A DNA stretch of 64,000 bases, from assembly GCF_900091495.1 (NCBI RefSeq), contig NZ_LT607413.1, positions 3,224,001 to 3,288,000 on the forward strand, in the 5' to 3' direction. Below are positions 17,479 through 27,915 of the stretch, in pieces. The notes below the pieces were generated by a model. The model had not been told where the DNA came from. It was given only the letters and a program-made list of their open reading frames with translations, and made no database searches. Origin of the DNA: Micromonospora echinospora. Its GTDB lineage: Bacteria > Actinomycetota > Actinomycetes > Mycobacteriales > Micromonosporaceae. Numbering within the stretch: position 1 is the first letter of the stretch; the number at the start of each line of letters is the position of its first letter. Made by a program: the position numbers and the translations under genes.

Positions 17479-17532
17479 CACCCTCTGGGAACCGCTGCAA
17501 GTTCTCTTCGTCAACCAGGGGGGCGGTCGGTC

Positions 17533-18639
17533 GTGAAGAGACCCGAGTCGATGCCGGCCGAGGAGCCGGGCGACCGCCGCGACGCGCCCCGGCAGCGTAC
17601 CGCGAGCGGGCCGTATCTGCGGGTCACCGACCTGCGGGTGCGGTTCGACACCGAGGACGGCGTGGTGCGGGCGGTCGACGGGGTGTCGTTCGCGGTGGAG
17701 CGCGGTCGGACCCTCGGCATCGTGGGGGAGTCCGGGTCGGGCAAGAGCGTGACCTCCCTGGCCGTCCTGGGCCTGCACGACCCGCGCCGGACCACCGTCT
17801 CCGGAGAGATCGAGGTCGGCGGACGGCAGGTGGTGGGCCTGCCCGAGGCGGAGGTCCGCCGGATGCGCGGCCGGGACGTGGCGATGATCTTCCAGGACCC
17901 GCTGTCCGCGCTGCACCCGTTCTACCCGGTCGGCCGGCAGATCGCCGAGGCGTACCGGGTGCACCATCCCCGGGTGGGCCGCCGTGCCGCGTGGACCCGG
18001 GCGGTGGAGATGCTGGACCGGGTCGGGATCCCGCAGCCGGGGCGGCGGGCCGAGCAGTACCCGCACGAGTTCTCCGGCGGGATGCGGCAGCGGGCGATGA
18101 TCGCGATGGCGCTGGTCAACGACCCGCAGCTGCTGATCGCCGACGAGCCGACCACCGCCCTGGACGTGACGGTGCAGGCGCAGATCCTGGACCTGCTCGC
18201 CGACCTCCAGCAGGAGTTCGGCTCGGCGATCGTGCTGATCACCCACGATCTCGGCGTGGTCAGCCAGGTGGCGGACGAGGTGCTGGTGATGTACGGGGGC
18301 CGGGCGGTGGAGTACGGCAGCGTGACGGAGGTGCTGCGCTCGCCGGCGCACCCGTACACCTGGGGGTTGCTCGGCAGCGTGCCGTCCCTGCACGGCGACG
18401 CGGACGCGGACCTCCGGCCGATCGCCGGCAACCCGCCCAGCCTGATCGCCCTGCCGTCGGGCTGCGCGTTCCACCCCCGGTGCCGGTGGGCGGACCGGAC
18501 CGACGGCCGGTCCCGCACGGAGGTGCCGGAGCTGGTGCCGGTGGACGAGTCGGGGCACCGGGTGGCGTGCCACCTGTCGGCGACCGAGCGGGCGCGGATC
18601 TGGGCCGACGAGGCCGAGCGCGTGGGGGTGGCGCGATGA
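17533..18639 (+). CDS. Oligopeptide/dipeptide ABC transporter ATP-binding protein (DppD type)
   Basis: First ATPase of a five-gene peptide importer. Walker [10 protein letters not shown]-loop [12 protein letters not shown], signature [17 protein letters not shown] and Walker [15 protein letters not shown] are all present, followed by the oligopeptide-specific C-terminal motif CAFHPRC. In DppD and DppF this C-terminal region binds an iron-sulfur cluster in some homologues; the cysteine set here looks reduced. The start is GTG 17533 with AGGGGGG about ten bases ahead; an ATG 17 codons back in frame upstream is absent, and ATG 17551 would be a shorter alternative. The stop overlaps the next ATG (ATGA). 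Confidence 0.93.
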   Translation: MKRPESMPAEEPGDRRDAPRQRTASGPYLRVTDLRVRFDTEDGVVRAVDGVSFAVERGRTLGIVGESGSGKSVTSLAVLGLHDPRRTTVSGEIEVGGRQVVGLPEAEVRRMRGRDVAMIFQDPLSALHPFYPVGRQIAEAYRVHHPRVGRRAAWTRAVEMLDRVGIPQPGRRAEQYPHEFSGGMRQRAMIAMALVNDPQLLIADEPTTALDVTVQAQILDLLADLQQEFGSAIVLITHDLGVVSQVADEVLVMYGGRAVEYGSVTEVLRSPAHPYTWGLLGSVPSLHGDADADLRPIAGNPPSLIALPSGCAFHPRCRWADRTDGRSRTEVPELVPVDESGHRVACHLSATERARIWADEAERVGVAR

Positions 18640-19715
18640 GCACCCCGACGAACGGCACGACGACCGGCCCGGCCAGCGCGCCGACGAGCAGCCCGGGCGA
18701 GCCGCTGCTGAGCGTGACCGGGCTGACCAAGCACTTCCCGGTACGGGAGGGCCTGCGCCGCTCGGGCGTGGTGCGGGCGGTCGACGGCGTGGACTTCGAC
18801 GTCGAGGCGGGGCAGACCCTGGGCCTGGTGGGGGAGTCCGGGTGCGGGAAGACCACCACCGGCCGGATGCTGGTGCGCCTGATGGAGCCCACCGCCGGCA
18901 GCGTCACCTTCGCCGGACAGGAGATCACCCGCGCGCGGGGCCGCGACCTGCGCCGACTGCGCCAGGACCTTCAGATCATCTTCCAGGACCCGTACGCGTC
19001 GCTGAACCCCCGGCACACCGTGGGACGGATCGTGGCGATGCCGCTGGAGGTCAACGGGATCAAGCCGCCCGGCGGGGTCCGGAACCGGGTGCGGGAGCTG
19101 CTGGAACTGGTCGGGCTCAACCCGGAGCACTACAACCGGTACCCGCACGAGTTCTCCGGCGGCCAGCGGCAGCGCATCGGCATCGCCCGCGCGCTCGCCC
19201 TGGAACCGAAGCTGATCGTGGCCGACGAGCCGGTCTCGGCGCTGGACGTCTCGATCCAGGCGCAGGTGGTCAACCTGCTGCGGCGGCTGCAACGCGACCT
19301 GGGGCTGGCGTTCGTGTTCATCGCCCACGACCTGGCCGTGGTGCGGCACTTCAGCCAGCGGGTCGCGGTGATGTACCTCGGCAGGATCGTGGAGATCGGC
19401 GACCGGGACGACATCTACCAGCGCCCGCAGCACCCCTACACCCGGGCGTTGCTGTCGGCCGTGCCGGACGTGAGCGGTCAGGGGGCGGAGGGTCGGATCC
19501 GCCTCGCCGGGGACGTGCCCACGCCGCTGGACCCGCCGTCGGGCTGCCGGTTCCGGACCCGCTGCTGGAAGGCGACCGACCGGTGCGCCACCGAGATCCC
19601 CGCCCTCGTGCCTAGGGCGGGCGGCCGGCAGGCCACCGCCTGCCACCACCCCGAGACCGGGCCGCTGGCGTCGACCGGCGACGCGGTGGCCGTACCGAAT
19701 GAGGTGTCGCGATGA
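18636..19715 (+). CDS. Oligopeptide/dipeptide ABC transporter ATP-binding protein (DppF type)
   Basis: Second ATPase of the importer, pairing with the DppD-type subunit. Motifs: Walker [11 protein letters not shown]-loop [15 protein letters not shown], signature [17 protein letters not shown], Walker [16 protein letters not shown]-loop FIAHDLAVV, and the C-terminal [14 protein letters not shown] typical of oligopeptide ATPases. An N-terminal Thr/Ser/Pro-rich stretch of about 20 residues precedes the domain. It overlaps the genes on both sides by four bases (ATGA at each end), showing tight translational coupling. Confidence 0.93.
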   Translation: MSTPTNGTTTGPASAPTSSPGEPLLSVTGLTKHFPVREGLRRSGVVRAVDGVDFDVEAGQTLGLVGESGCGKTTTGRMLVRLMEPTAGSVTFAGQEITRARGRDLRRLRQDLQIIFQDPYASLNPRHTVGRIVAMPLEVNGIKPPGGVRNRVRELLELVGLNPEHYNRYPHEFSGGQRQRIGIARALALEPKLIVADEPVSALDVSIQAQVVNLLRRLQRDLGLAFVFIAHDLAVVRHFSQRVAVMYLGRIVEIGDRDDIYQRPQHPYTRALLSAVPDVSGQGAEGRIRLAGDVPTPLDPPSGCRFRTRCWKATDRCATEIPALVPRAGGRQATACHHPETGPLASTGDAVAVPNEVSR

Positions 19716-20719
19716 GCCTGTCCCCGGTGGAGGGTGAGGTCCGGGCGGAGATCGCCCCGGCGACCGACGGCGACGGCGTCGCGAAGCGCGAGGTCGTCGG
19801 TCGGTCCCCCGGCCAGCTCGCCTGGGCGCGGCTGCGCCGTGACCGCACGGCGGTGGTCAGCGGCGCGGTGCTGCTGGTGCTGATGGTGATCGCGCTCGCC
19901 GCTCCGCTGATCTCGAAGCTGTACGGGGTCGGCCCGAACGAGCAGTTCCAGGAGCTGCTGGACGGCAACGGCATGCCGCTGGGCTACGTCGGCGGGGTCA
20001 GTGGCGACCACTGGTTCGGGCTGGAGCCCCGGCTCGGCCGGGACATCTTCATCCGGATGGTGTACGGGCTGCGCACCTCGCTCTTCATCGCGTTCGCCGC
20101 CGCCGTGGTGACCACGACGATCGGCGTGATCACCGGCATCCTCGCCGGCTACCTGGGCGGGATGGTCGACACGGTGATCAGCTGGATCACCGACGTGGCG
20201 CTGGCCCTGCCGTTCCTGATCTTCGCGCTGGCCGTGGTGCCGACCGTGGCGCTGCGCTTCTACGGGCCGCGCGAGGAGGTGCCCGCCTGGTTCCAGGTGG
20301 CCGTGCTGATCGGCGTCTTCGCCGCGTTCAGCTGGACCAGCACCGCCCGGCTGGTCCGGGGTCAGGTCGTCTCGCTGCGCGAGCGGGAGTTCGTGGAGGC
20401 GGCCCGGGCCAGTGGCGCGGGACTGGGGCACATGGTGTTCCGGCAGCTCCTGCCGAACCTCTGGGCGCCGATCCTGGTGGCGTTCTCGCTGGCCGTGCCG
20501 CAGTACATCACCGGTGAGGCGGCGCTGTCCTTCCTCGGCATCGGCATCCTGGAGCCCACCGCCGACTTCGGTCGGATGATCTTCCAGAGCATCCCGTACC
20601 TCCAGACCGACCCGGCCTACGTCTTCTTCCCGGGCATCACGATCTTCGCGCTGGTGCTCGCGTTCAACCTGTTCGGTGACTCGCTGCGCGACGCGCTCGA
20701 CCCGAAGTCGTCCCGGTAG
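19712..20719 (+). CDS. Peptide ABC transporter permease (DppC type)
   Basis: Inner-membrane subunit with six predicted membrane segments and an N-terminal cytosolic region carrying the OppC/DppC-type [19 protein letters not shown]. The EAA loop that contacts the ATPase reads [24 protein letters not shown]. The [25 protein letters not shown] block is typical of DppC-type permeases. Overlaps the upstream ATPase by four bases; the next permease follows after ten bases, with AGGAAGG as its ribosome binding site. Confidence 0.93.
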   Translation: MSLSPVEGEVRAEIAPATDGDGVAKREVVGRSPGQLAWARLRRDRTAVVSGAVLLVLMVIALAAPLISKLYGVGPNEQFQELLDGNGMPLGYVGGVSGDHWFGLEPRLGRDIFIRMVYGLRTSLFIAFAAAVVTTTIGVITGILAGYLGGMVDTVISWITDVALALPFLIFALAVVPTVALRFYGPREEVPAWFQVAVLIGVFAAFSWTSTARLVRGQVVSLREREFVEAARASGAGLGHMVFRQLLPNLWAPILVAFSLAVPQYITGEAALSFLGIGILEPTADFGRMIFQSIPYLQTDPAYVFFPGITIFALVLAFNLFGDSLRDALDPKSSR

Positions 20720-20729
20720 GAAGGCCCCG

Positions 20730-21716
20730 ATGACGCGATTCTTGGTCCGCCGGCTGCTCAGCGCCGTCCTCACCCTCTTCGCGGTGAGCGTGCTCAGCTT
20801 CCTGATGTTCTTCGCCCTGCCCCGGGATCCGGTCAGCGGCATGTGCCCGAAGAACTGCAACGCCGAACGGCTGGAGCGGGTCCGCGACGAGTTGGGCCTC
20901 AACGACCCGCTGGTGCAGCAGTACGCCAACTACATGCAGGGCATCGTCACCGGACGGGACCTGGGCAGCGCCCAGGGCGGCCGGTGCGACGCCCCCTGCC
21001 TCGGCTGGTCGTACGTGAACAACGAGGCGGTCACCGACACGCTGGTCCGGGTGCTGCCGGTGACGTTGAGCATCGTGTTCCCGGCGGCGATCCTCTGGCT
21101 GCTGGTCGGCGTGGGGCTGGGCATGGTCTCCGCGTTGCGGCGGGGCACCTGGCTGGACAAGGCGGCGATCGGCTTCTCGCTGGCCGGCGCGTCGTTGCAG
21201 CTCTACTTCGTCGGCGCGGTGCTGCTGCTGATCTTCACGTACCAGCTGCGGATAACTCCGGTGCCGGGGTACACGTCGATACTCGACGATCCGTTGAAGT
21301 GGGCCAGCGGGCTGGTGCTCGCCTGGGTGGCGCTGGCCTTCCTCTTCTCCGCGATCTACGCCCGGCTCTCCCGGGCGCAGATGCTGGAGACGCTCTCGGA
21401 GGACTTCGTCCGGACCGCCCAGGCCAAGGGCCTGCCGAAACGCACCGTCTACGGGCGGCACGCGCTGCGCGCCGCGATCACCCCGGTGGTGACCATCGCC
21501 GGGCTGGACGTGGGCGCGGCGCTGGGCGGCACGGTGATCACCGAGACGACCTTCGGCATCCAGGGGCTCGGTCGGACCGCGGTCGACGCGGTCCGCTCCG
21601 GCGACCTACCCACGATCATGGCCACGGTGCTGGTCTCGGCGGTCTTCATCGTGCTGGCGAACGTCATCGTCGACCTGCTCTACGCGGCCATCGACCCCCG
21701 GGTGCGGTTGCGATAA
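20730..21716 (+). CDS. Peptide ABC transporter permease (DppB type)
   Basis: Partner permease of the importer. The DppB signature N-terminus MTRFLVRRLLSAVLTLFAVS is followed by an extracytoplasmic loop with two CxxxC-like pairs (MCPKNCN and RCDAPC), the EAA loop EDFVRTAQAKGLPKRTVYGRHALRAAITPVV, and a C-terminal membrane segment before DPRVRLR. The cysteines in the external loop could form disulfides; this is an inference. ATG 20730 is preferred over an upstream GTG-type frame because AGGAAGG lies at the right distance and the family start is conserved. Confidence 0.92.
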   Translation: MTRFLVRRLLSAVLTLFAVSVLSFLMFFALPRDPVSGMCPKNCNAERLERVRDELGLNDPLVQQYANYMQGIVTGRDLGSAQGGRCDAPCLGWSYVNNEAVTDTLVRVLPVTLSIVFPAAILWLLVGVGLGMVSALRRGTWLDKAAIGFSLAGASLQLYFVGAVLLLIFTYQLRITPVPGYTSILDDPLKWASGLVLAWVALAFLFSAIYARLSRAQMLETLSEDFVRTAQAKGLPKRTVYGRHALRAAITPVVTIAGLDVGAALGGTVITETTFGIQGLGRTAVDAVRSGDLPTIMATVLVSAVFIVLANVIVDLLYAAIDPRVRLR

Positions 21717-21806
21717 GGCATCGGCCACGCTCCACCCGTGGAAAAGTATCCACCGGTTCTGTTACACCACTCGTAGATTTCTTACAGGCAGGGGAGGAGG
21801 CGCGAG

Positions 21807-23543
21807 ATGCGCCTGAAGAGGGCAGCCGCCGCAGGCGGAGCGCTCGCACTGCTCGCGGTCATGGCGGCGTGCAGCGAGAACAAGGGCACCGAGGGCACCG
21901 TCGACTCCGACCGCGTGCAGAGTGGCGCGATCGCCACCGACCCCAAGGATTCGATGGGGCCGGCCGCCGAGGTGTCGGGCGCGGCGAAGGGCGGGACCTT
22001 CCGGGTGATCCGGGAGTCCAAGATCTCGCACATGGACCCGCAGCGGATCTACTCGTTCGCCGGTCTGATGAACGCGCCGCTCTACAGCCGTTTCCTGACC
22101 ACGTTCAAGGACGACGGCTCGGGCAAGGTCACCCTGGTCGGCGACCTGGCCGAGACGCCGGGCAAGGACGTCAACTCCGACTGCAAGGTCTGGGAGTTCA
22201 CGATCAAGGACGGGGTGAAGTTCGAGGACGGCACCCCGATCACCTCGAAGGAGATCGCCTACGGCATCGCCCGCTCCTTCGACCCCGACCTGACCGGCGG
22301 CCCGACCTACCTCCAGGAGTGGCTGGCCGACTCCCCGCAGTACGACACCAAGTGGGACTTCAAGGCCAACAAGACCGCGCTGCCGCCCGGCCTGACCACC
22401 CCGGACGCCAAGACGCTGCGGTTCGAGTTCGCCAAGGCGCACTGCGACCTGCCGTTCGCCGCGTCGCTGCCGTACACCGCGCCGCTGAAGCCGGAGAAGG
22501 ACACCGGCGTCAACCTGGACAACCAGCCCTTCTCCTCCGGGCCGTACAAGATCACTAAGCACACCGCCGGCGTCGAGGTGGTGCTGGAGCGCAACGAGCA
22601 CTGGGACCCCAACACCGATCCGGTGCGGCACGCCTACCCGGACCGGATCGTCTGGAACTTCGGTGCGGACCCGGAGGCGGGCGCCAACCGGGTGGTCGCC
22701 GACAATGGTGACGACCAGGCGGCGCTGGCCTTCAACGGGGTCCCCGCCGCGCTGGTCCCCCGGGTCACCGGTGACGCCGCGCTCAAGCCGCGCACCATCC
22801 AGGGGCCGACCCCGAGCCTCTGGCGGCTGACCATCAACACCAGCCGGGTCACCGACCTGGCGGTCCGGCAGGCGCTCAACTACGCCATCGACCGGGACGG
22901 CTTCATCAAGGCCTATGGCGGCGAGTCCTCCGCCCGCGCGGTGACGAGCCTGCTTCCGCCGTCGACGATCGGCTACCAGAAGCACGACGTCTACCCGGCC
23001 GGGCCGAACGGCAACATCGAGAAGGCCAAGGAACTGCTCGCCGGCAAGACCCCGGAGCTGGTGCTCGGCATCGGCGACGACTACACCGAACTGGCCACCC
23101 AGCTCAAGGGCAACCTGGAGAAGGCCGGCTTCAAGATCACCGTGAAGACCATCCCGGCCGACGCGAAGCTCGACGAGGTCGGCAAGAAGGGCAACCCCTG
23201 GGACCTCTACCTCGACCAGTGGGCCGCCGACTGGCCCAGCGGCGCGGCGATCCTGCCGGTGCTCTTCGACGGTCGCACCATCAAGGCCACCAACAACAGC
23301 AACACGTCGTACGTCAACAACGACGCGATCAACGCCGAGTTCGACCGGGTGCTCGCGATGCCCGTGGCCGAGCAGGGCGCCGAGTGGGCCAAGCTCGACG
23401 AGCGGATCATGAAGGAGCTGGCCCCGGCCGTGCCGCTGTTCGTGGAGAACGGCTTCTACGTCCACGGCTCGAAGGCCGGCGGGATCTTCATCTCCAGCAT
23501 CTTCGGCTACCCGTCCTTCGTGAACGTGCACGTCAAGCAGTGA
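21807..23543 (+). CDS. Peptide-binding lipoprotein of the ABC importer (SBP family 5)
   Basis: Extracellular solute-binding protein that delivers peptides to the permeases. A lipoprotein signal ends AVMAAC (lipobox, Cys22), followed by a Ser/Glu/Gly-rich linker. Family 5 features are VIRESKISHMDPQRIYSFAG, WEFTIKDGVKFEDGTPITSKEIAYGI, SSGPYKI, VLERNEHWD and DLAVRQALNYAIDRDG. GGGAGGAGG precedes the ATG by six bases. The 90-base gap after the permease gene contains TAGATT and TTACAG, possible -10 boxes, so the abundant binding protein may have its own promoter. Confidence 0.94.
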   Translation: MRLKRAAAAGGALALLAVMAACSENKGTEGTVDSDRVQSGAIATDPKDSMGPAAEVSGAAKGGTFRVIRESKISHMDPQRIYSFAGLMNAPLYSRFLTTFKDDGSGKVTLVGDLAETPGKDVNSDCKVWEFTIKDGVKFEDGTPITSKEIAYGIARSFDPDLTGGPTYLQEWLADSPQYDTKWDFKANKTALPPGLTTPDAKTLRFEFAKAHCDLPFAASLPYTAPLKPEKDTGVNLDNQPFSSGPYKITKHTAGVEVVLERNEHWDPNTDPVRHAYPDRIVWNFGADPEAGANRVVADNGDDQAALAFNGVPAALVPRVTGDAALKPRTIQGPTPSLWRLTINTSRVTDLAVRQALNYAIDRDGFIKAYGGESSARAVTSLLPPSTIGYQKHDVYPAGPNGNIEKAKELLAGKTPELVLGIGDDYTELATQLKGNLEKAGFKITVKTIPADAKLDEVGKKGNPWDLYLDQWAADWPSGAAILPVLFDGRTIKATNNSNTSYVNNDAINAEFDRVLAMPVAEQGAEWAKLDERIMKELAPAVPLFVENGFYVHGSKAGGIFISSIFGYPSFVNVHVKQ

Positions 23544-23568
23544 CCGACCGGCTTCCGCCGGGGTGATG

Positions 23569-23614
23569 GCAGGGGTCCCCTGTTCGCGCTTTTTGCCGAA
23601 CAGGGGACCCCTGC
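23569..23614. terminator. Perfect 18-bp hairpin between SBP and S9 peptidase genes
   Basis: Arms 23569-23586 and 23597-23614 (GCAGGGGTCCCCTGTTCG and its complement) enclose the loop CGCTTTTTGC. It serves converging genes; the S9 peptidase stop codon begins at the base after the hairpin. Confidence 0.88.
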
Positions 23615-25756
23615 TCACAGGTGGGTACGGAGGAAGTCCAGCTCCAGCCGGAGCAGGCGCTCGGCCGTGCCACCGGCCGCCATGTGGGTCGCCCCGGTCA
23701 GCGGCAGCACCGCGTGCGGCCGACCGGTGGCCAGCAGCGCCGCCGACAGGCGCAGCGTGTGCGCGGCCACCACGTTGTCGTCGGCCAACCCGTGCACCAG
23801 CAGCAACGGACGCAGGTCGTCCGCGCGGACCGGCGGCTCGGCGGCCAGCTCGACCAGATTGTGGTGGCTGTAGACGTCCGTCCCCTCGTCGGGCAGGCCG
23901 AGAAAACGTTCGCTGTAGGCGGTGTCGTACAACGCCCAGTCGGTCACCGGCGCCCCGGCGATGCCGCAGCGGAACCGCTCCGGGTGCCGCAGCACCGCCA
24001 ACGCCGCGAGCCAGCCCCCGAACGACCAGCCGCGCACCGCGACCCGTCCCAGGTCGAGATCGGGGTGCTTCCCGGCCAACGCGGTCAGCGCGTCGAGCTG
24101 GTCGGCGAGGACCACGTCCGCCACCCGCCGGTGGATCACCTTCTCGAACGAGGGCGTGACGCCCGGCGTACCCCGGTTGTCGACGGTCACCACCGCGAAG
24201 CCCGCGTCCGCCCACCACTGCCGTTCCAGCCAGGCCGCCCGGGCGGCCACCACCTCCTGGTGCCCCGGGCCGCCGTAGACGTCCAGCAGCACCGGCAGCC
24301 GCCGCCCGGCGACGTGGTTGCCCGGGTAGAGGACCGCGGCGGGCAACTGCCGGTCGGTCACCCGTTCCAGGGCCGGTCGGGGCGCGTACGGCGGGTCGGC
24401 GGCGTACGAGCGCAGGGCGGCGACCTCCTCGTCGCCCCGGCGTACCGTCCAGCGCGCCCCCGGATGGTCCAGCGACGCGTACCCGACCACCAGCACGTCC
24501 CCACCCACGGCGGCGGTGTGCCAGCCCTCGTCCTGGGTCAGCCGGCGGGCGTCCACCCCGCCCCCGATCACCGTCCGGACCCGGAACAGGTGCCGCTGGC
24601 TCGGCTCGCCGTCGCTCGCCTCCACCACCAGATCGGCCGGGCCGCCGCCGGCCGCGAGCCGGCCCACCACCCGCCGTACGTAGAGCGAGGGTGGGGTGAG
24701 CAGGGTGCCGTCGGCGAAGAGGCACCGGGCGTCGTACCCGTCGTGGGCCAGTTCACCGCCGACCAGCACCCGGCCGTCCGGCAGATGGGCGGGGGTCCCC
24801 GGGATCGGATCCACCCAGCGCGGATCGGCCAGCTCGGCGTGCACCTGCGTCTCCCCGGTGCGCGGGTCGACCGCCAGCACCAGGCCGTGCTGCTGCGACC
24901 GGCGCAGCACGGTGATCAGTGGCCCACCGTCGACCCAGTCCACCGCGACCAGGTACGGGTAGGTCTCCCGGTCCCAGTGCACGTCGACCCAGCCGCCGTC
25001 GAGGTCGAGCAGGTGCAGGCTCACCTCCGCGTTCGGGCCACCGGCCACCGGGTACGCGACGCTGGTCGGCGGGCTCGTCGGGTCGGCCGGGTCGTGCAGG
25101 TGCCAGCGGGCCAGCCGGGACTCGTCGACCCGGGCGGCCAGGATGGACCGGCCGTCCGGCGCCCACCAGTAGCCCCGGAACCGGTGGAACTCCTCGGCCG
25201 CGATGTGCTCGGCCATTCCCCAGGTCACCCCGGAGTCCTCGCCGGCCAGCATGGTGTCCGTCCCGTCCGGGTCGATCACCCGCAGCTCGCCCCGGCGGGT
25301 CGTGGCCCCGGTGTCGGTCACGTACGCCAGCCGTTGCCCGGTCGGGTCCGGCCGCGGGTCGATCGCCGGGCCGGCGGTGGTCACCTCGACCACGTCGCCG
25401 TGCACCAGGTCGGCCCGGAACAGCCGGCCGGCGAGGGTGAAGACGGCCACCCGGGCGGCCGGGTCGGTCGCGTACGAACCGATGCCCCCCGCGCTCAGCC
25501 GCAGCCGTTCCCGCAGCGCCCGTTCCGCCGCCGGCAGGTCGCCGGCCGCCGCGCCGTCCCCGAGCAGCGCGGTCGGCTCGGCCACCAGGCGCTCCTCGCC
25601 GGAGGCGACGTCGAGCAGCCAGAGCGCGTCGGCCGGGTCCTGCGGACCGGCCGAACGCAGGAAGACCACCCGCGATCCGTCGTCGGCCACGGTGACGGCG
25701 CGGGGCGCCCCGTGGCTGAACCGTCGGGTGCGGGCGGCCAGCTCCGGATAGTCCAC
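23615..25756 (-). CDS. S9-family serine peptidase (dipeptidyl peptidase IV / acylaminoacyl peptidase type, 713 aa)
   Basis: Probably cytosolic, since no signal peptide is seen. An N-terminal beta-propeller (about 20-480; DPPIV-type repeats such as [20 protein letters not shown]) precedes an alpha/beta hydrolase domain. Catalytic Ser in [10 protein letters not shown] (about 577), Asp in HGLADDNV (about 658) and His in GATHMA (about 690). The EEFHRF segment recalls the Glu pair that binds the free N-terminus of substrates in DPPIV. The start is GTG 25756 ([13 protein letters not shown]), seven bases after TACGAT, hence leaderless; a longer open frame runs into repeats. Likely completes breakdown of peptides. 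Confidence 0.92.
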   Translation of the reverse strand: MDYPELAARTRRFSHGAPRAVTVADDGSRVVFLRSAGPQDPADALWLLDVASGEERLVAEPTALLGDGAAAGDLPAAERALRERLRLSAGGIGSYATDPAARVAVFTLAGRLFRADLVHGDVVEVTTAGPAIDPRPDPTGQRLAYVTDTGATTRRGELRVIDPDGTDTMLAGEDSGVTWGMAEHIAAEEFHRFRGYWWAPDGRSILAARVDESRLARWHLHDPADPTSPPTSVAYPVAGGPNAEVSLHLLDLDGGWVDVHWDRETYPYLVAVDWVDGGPLITVLRRSQQHGLVLAVDPRTGETQVHAELADPRWVDPIPGTPAHLPDGRVLVGGELAHDGYDARCLFADGTLLTPPSLYVRRVVGRLAAGGGPADLVVEASDGEPSQRHLFRVRTVIGGGVDARRLTQDEGWHTAAVGGDVLVVGYASLDHPGARWTVRRGDEEVAALRSYAADPPYAPRPALERVTDRQLPAAVLYPGNHVAGRRLPVLLDVYGGPGHQEVVAARAAWLERQWWADAGFAVVTVDNRGTPGVTPSFEKVIHRRVADVVLADQLDALTALAGKHPDLDLGRVAVRGWSFGGWLAALAVLRHPERFRCGIAGAPVTDWALYDTAYSERFLGLPDEGTDVYSHHNLVELAAEPPVRADDLRPLLLVHGLADDNVVAAHTLRLSAALLATGRPHAVLPLTGATHMAAGGTAERLLRLELDFLRTHL

Positions 25757-25763
25757 ACGGCCG

Positions 25764-25769
25764 ATCGTA
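25764..25769 (-). promoter_or_regulatory. -10 box TACGAT of the S9 peptidase gene
   Basis: TACGAT seven bases ahead of the GTG start on the minus strand; leaderless arrangement. Confidence 0.55.
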
Positions 25770-25795
25770 GAGGCGGACCGGGGGCGATGTGGCCG

Positions 25796-25883
25796 ACCTG
25801 CCTGTACGCGTCGGAACCCGACGCCGACCTGCGCGGTACGCGTCCGAACCCGACCTGCGCGGTACGCGTCGGAGCCGACGCCG
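25796..25883. repeat. Three tandem repeats in the S9 peptidase-mshB intergenic region
   Basis: Units of 31, 26 and 31 bases (25796-25826, 25827-25852, 25853-25883), each beginning ACCTGC and containing GTACGCGTC followed by GAACCCG or GAGCCG; the middle unit lacks the GACGCCG end. They lie between the two divergent leaderless promoters. Confidence 0.8.
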
Positions 25884-25897
25884 GACGCCGCGACGGT

Positions 25898-25903
25898 TAG
25901 AGT
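25898..25903 (+). promoter_or_regulatory. -10 box TAGAGT of mshB
   Basis: TAGAGT followed by seven bases and GTG 25911. This places the transcript start on or beside the start codon and argues against the in-frame GTG at 25902, which would overlap the box. Confidence 0.55.
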
Positions 25904-25910
25904 GACCGGC

Positions 25911-26822
25911 GTGACGACGCTGCCCGACCGCCGGCTCCTGCTGGTCCACGCCCACCCCGACGACGAGTCGATCGGCACCGGGTCGACGATGGCGCACTAC
26001 GCCGCCACCGGTGCCCACGTCACGCTGGTGACCTGCACCCTCGGTGAGGAGGGTGAGATCCATGTGCCGGAGCTGGCCGGGCTCGCCGCCGCCGAGGCCG
26101 ACCAGCTCGGCGGGTACCGGATCGCGGAGCTGGCCGCCGCCTGCGCGGCGCTCGGCGTCACCGACCACCGTTTCCTCGGCGGCGCGGGGCGCTACCGTGA
26201 CTCCGGCATGATGGGCCTGGCCACCAACGACCATCCCCGCGCCTTCTGGCAGGCCGACCTGGACGAGGCCGCCGGGCATCTGGTGGAGATCATGCGAGAG
26301 GTACGCCCCCAGGTCCTCGTCACGTACGACGAGAACGGCTTCTACGGCCACCCCGACCACATCCAGGCGCACCGGGTGGCGATGCGGGCCGTCGAACTGG
26401 CCCGGGCCGAGGGGTTCGCCCCCGCCAAGGTCTACTGGACGGCGATGCCGATCAGCGTGCTGGAAGCCGGCCTGACCCACTTCGCCGACTCGTCGGACAA
26501 CCCCTTCGCTGACGTCACCGACCTCTCCGAGCTGCCCTTCGGCACCCCGGACAAGGACATCGCGGCGCGGATCGACGCCACCGACCAGCACGTCGCCAAG
26601 GAGGCGGCGATGCGGGCGCACGCCACGCAGATCCCGGAGACCTCCTGGCTGTACTCGATCGCCGGCAACTTCGGCAGCGAGTTCATGGGCGTGGAGTTCT
26701 TCTTCCTCGCGGTCGGCGAGAAGGGACCGGGCAGTGGCCCGTACGGCTGGGAGGACGACCTCTTCGCCGGGCTGGCCGCGACGACATCACAGGACGCCGG
26801 CGCGTCGGCCGGTTCCCGGTGA
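25911..26822 (+). CDS. mshB: N-acetyl-1-D-myo-inosityl-2-amino-2-deoxy-alpha-D-glucopyranoside deacetylase (MshB)
   Basis: Zinc deacetylase of mycothiol synthesis, forming GlcN-inositol from GlcNAc-inositol. Zinc motif AHPDDE (residues 14-19) and the second histidine in [12 protein letters not shown] are present, as are [11 protein letters not shown] and [15 protein letters not shown], which separate MshB from the conjugate amidase Mca. Length (303) is typical. GTG 25911 fits the leaderless -10 box. A membrane-protein gene overlaps its stop by four bases, the same partner type as Rv1171 next to Rv1170 in M. tuberculosis. Confidence 0.95.
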   Translation: MTTLPDRRLLLVHAHPDDESIGTGSTMAHYAATGAHVTLVTCTLGEEGEIHVPELAGLAAAEADQLGGYRIAELAAACAALGVTDHRFLGGAGRYRDSGMMGLATNDHPRAFWQADLDEAAGHLVEIMREVRPQVLVTYDENGFYGHPDHIQAHRVAMRAVELARAEGFAPAKVYWTAMPISVLEAGLTHFADSSDNPFADVTDLSELPFGTPDKDIAARIDATDQHVAKEAAMRAHATQIPETSWLYSIAGNFGSEFMGVEFFFLAVGEKGPGSGPYGWEDDLFAGLAATTSQDAGASAGSR

Positions 26823-27280
26823 CCCTGCCCACCGTGTCGATGTCGGTCACTCCGGAGCCGGACCAGGTCGAGCCGCCGCCACCCGGGCAGGCGGTGCGGG
26901 TGCTCGACCTGGTGCTGAGGGTGGCCGGCGGCGCGCTGGCCGCCTTCGGAGGCGTGCTGACGGCGGTGGTGGAGCTGGTGCTCGCCGGGGTCCGGGTGGG
27001 CGGGCACCTCATCGGCGTGTCGGTGCCGGTGGTGATCGTGGCGAACGTCGCCCTGGGCTGGTTCGCCCACGTCACCGTGGGACGCCGGTGGGCGGTGGTC
27101 CTTCCGGCGGTGCCCTGGTTCGGGATGATGGTCGTGGCGGCCGGGCGCACGGACGAGGGCGACGTGCTCCTCTCCGGGGACAACTGGGTCGGCCTGGCGA
27201 TGATCGTGGCGGGCGCGATGACGTTCGCCGTGCTGGGTTTCCGGCTGATGCTGGCTCCGCCGGCCCGGACGGACACGTGA
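26819..27280 (+). CDS. Membrane protein next to mshB (153 aa)
   Basis: Hypothetical protein of four hydrophobic segments (about residues 32-57, 63-78, 88-105 and 124-145) behind a Pro-rich N-terminal stretch. The segment [28 protein letters not shown] places a conserved-looking acidic loop between segments three and four. The GTG start overlaps the mshB stop, so the two are cotranslated. A membrane protein in this position is conserved in actinobacteria; its role is unknown. Confidence 0.8.
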   Translation: MTLPTVSMSVTPEPDQVEPPPPGQAVRVLDLVLRVAGGALAAFGGVLTAVVELVLAGVRVGGHLIGVSVPVVIVANVALGWFAHVTVGRRWAVVLPAVPWFGMMVVAAGRTDEGDVLLSGDNWVGLAMIVAGAMTFAVLGFRLMLAPPARTDT

Positions 27281-27358
27281 CGCCGCCCCCACCCGGGTGG
27301 TAGATATTCCTGCCAGGAAGCCTGCCGTCAGGGCGGGCGGTACGGCGGGAGGCGTGCG

Positions 27359-27823
27359 ATGAGGGACCGGTGGCGGCCGATCGGCGTGCTGGCGGGCGGG
27401 CTGTTCGCGGTCAACGTGGTCGCCCGGCTGGTGACCCGGTTCGCTTTCGACGAGGATCCGGTCGCCGCCGACCGGGTCTCGCTGGCCATGTTCCTGCTGA
27501 TCGGGGTGATCCTCGCGGCCGTCACCTTCACCTGGGCCCGACGTAGCGCGGTGGCCCAGTGGGGTGGCGACCTCGCCACCGCCGTCGTGGCCGCGATGCT
27601 GGCGACGATCCTGATCGGTCCGTTGCTGGTCGGCAACAACCCGTTCGCCGGCGGTGCGGGCACCTTCTTCGCCCAGCTCGGGCTCTACCTGCTGGCGACC
27701 GGGGCCGGCATCCTGATCGGCTACCTGATCGTCGTGGCGCTTGGTATCGACCACCGGTCCCAGCAGCTCAAGCGGTACGCCGAGGGCAAGGCCGCCAAGC
27801 CGCGCCGCCCCGTCCGCCGCTGA
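27359..27823 (+). CDS. Four-segment membrane protein (154 aa)
   Basis: Unrecognised integral membrane protein with hydrophobic segments at about residues 8-24, 41-60, 72-90 and 104-128, and a basic tail (QQLKRYAEGKAAKPRRPVRR) that should be cytosolic. GGGAGG lies eight bases before the ATG. It follows the mshB-linked membrane gene by 78 bases and may share its transcript. The gene-poor repeat region begins directly after the stop. Confidence 0.75.
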   Translation: MRDRWRPIGVLAGGLFAVNVVARLVTRFAFDEDPVAADRVSLAMFLLIGVILAAVTFTWARRSAVAQWGGDLATAVVAAMLATILIGPLLVGNNPFAGGAGTFFAQLGLYLLATGAGILIGYLIVVALGIDHRSQQLKRYAEGKAAKPRRPVRR

Positions 27824-27915
27824 CCCGGCACCGCCCCGGTCGCCCTTCGCCGGCCCGCGCCGACCGGTAGCGGGCCCTGGCGGGGCGGACGATGGGTACG
27901 GAGACGCTTTGGAGC

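Noticed and set aside
17404..17532. Longer N-terminus for the DppD-type ATPase
   Set aside because: The extra residues include the promoter and an AT-rich leader; a good ribosome binding site precedes GTG 17533.
23569..23614. The 18-bp perfect inverted repeat as a transposon end or attachment site
   Set aside because: It sits between converging genes with a short loop, and no recombinase or target duplication is seen; a bidirectional terminator explains it.
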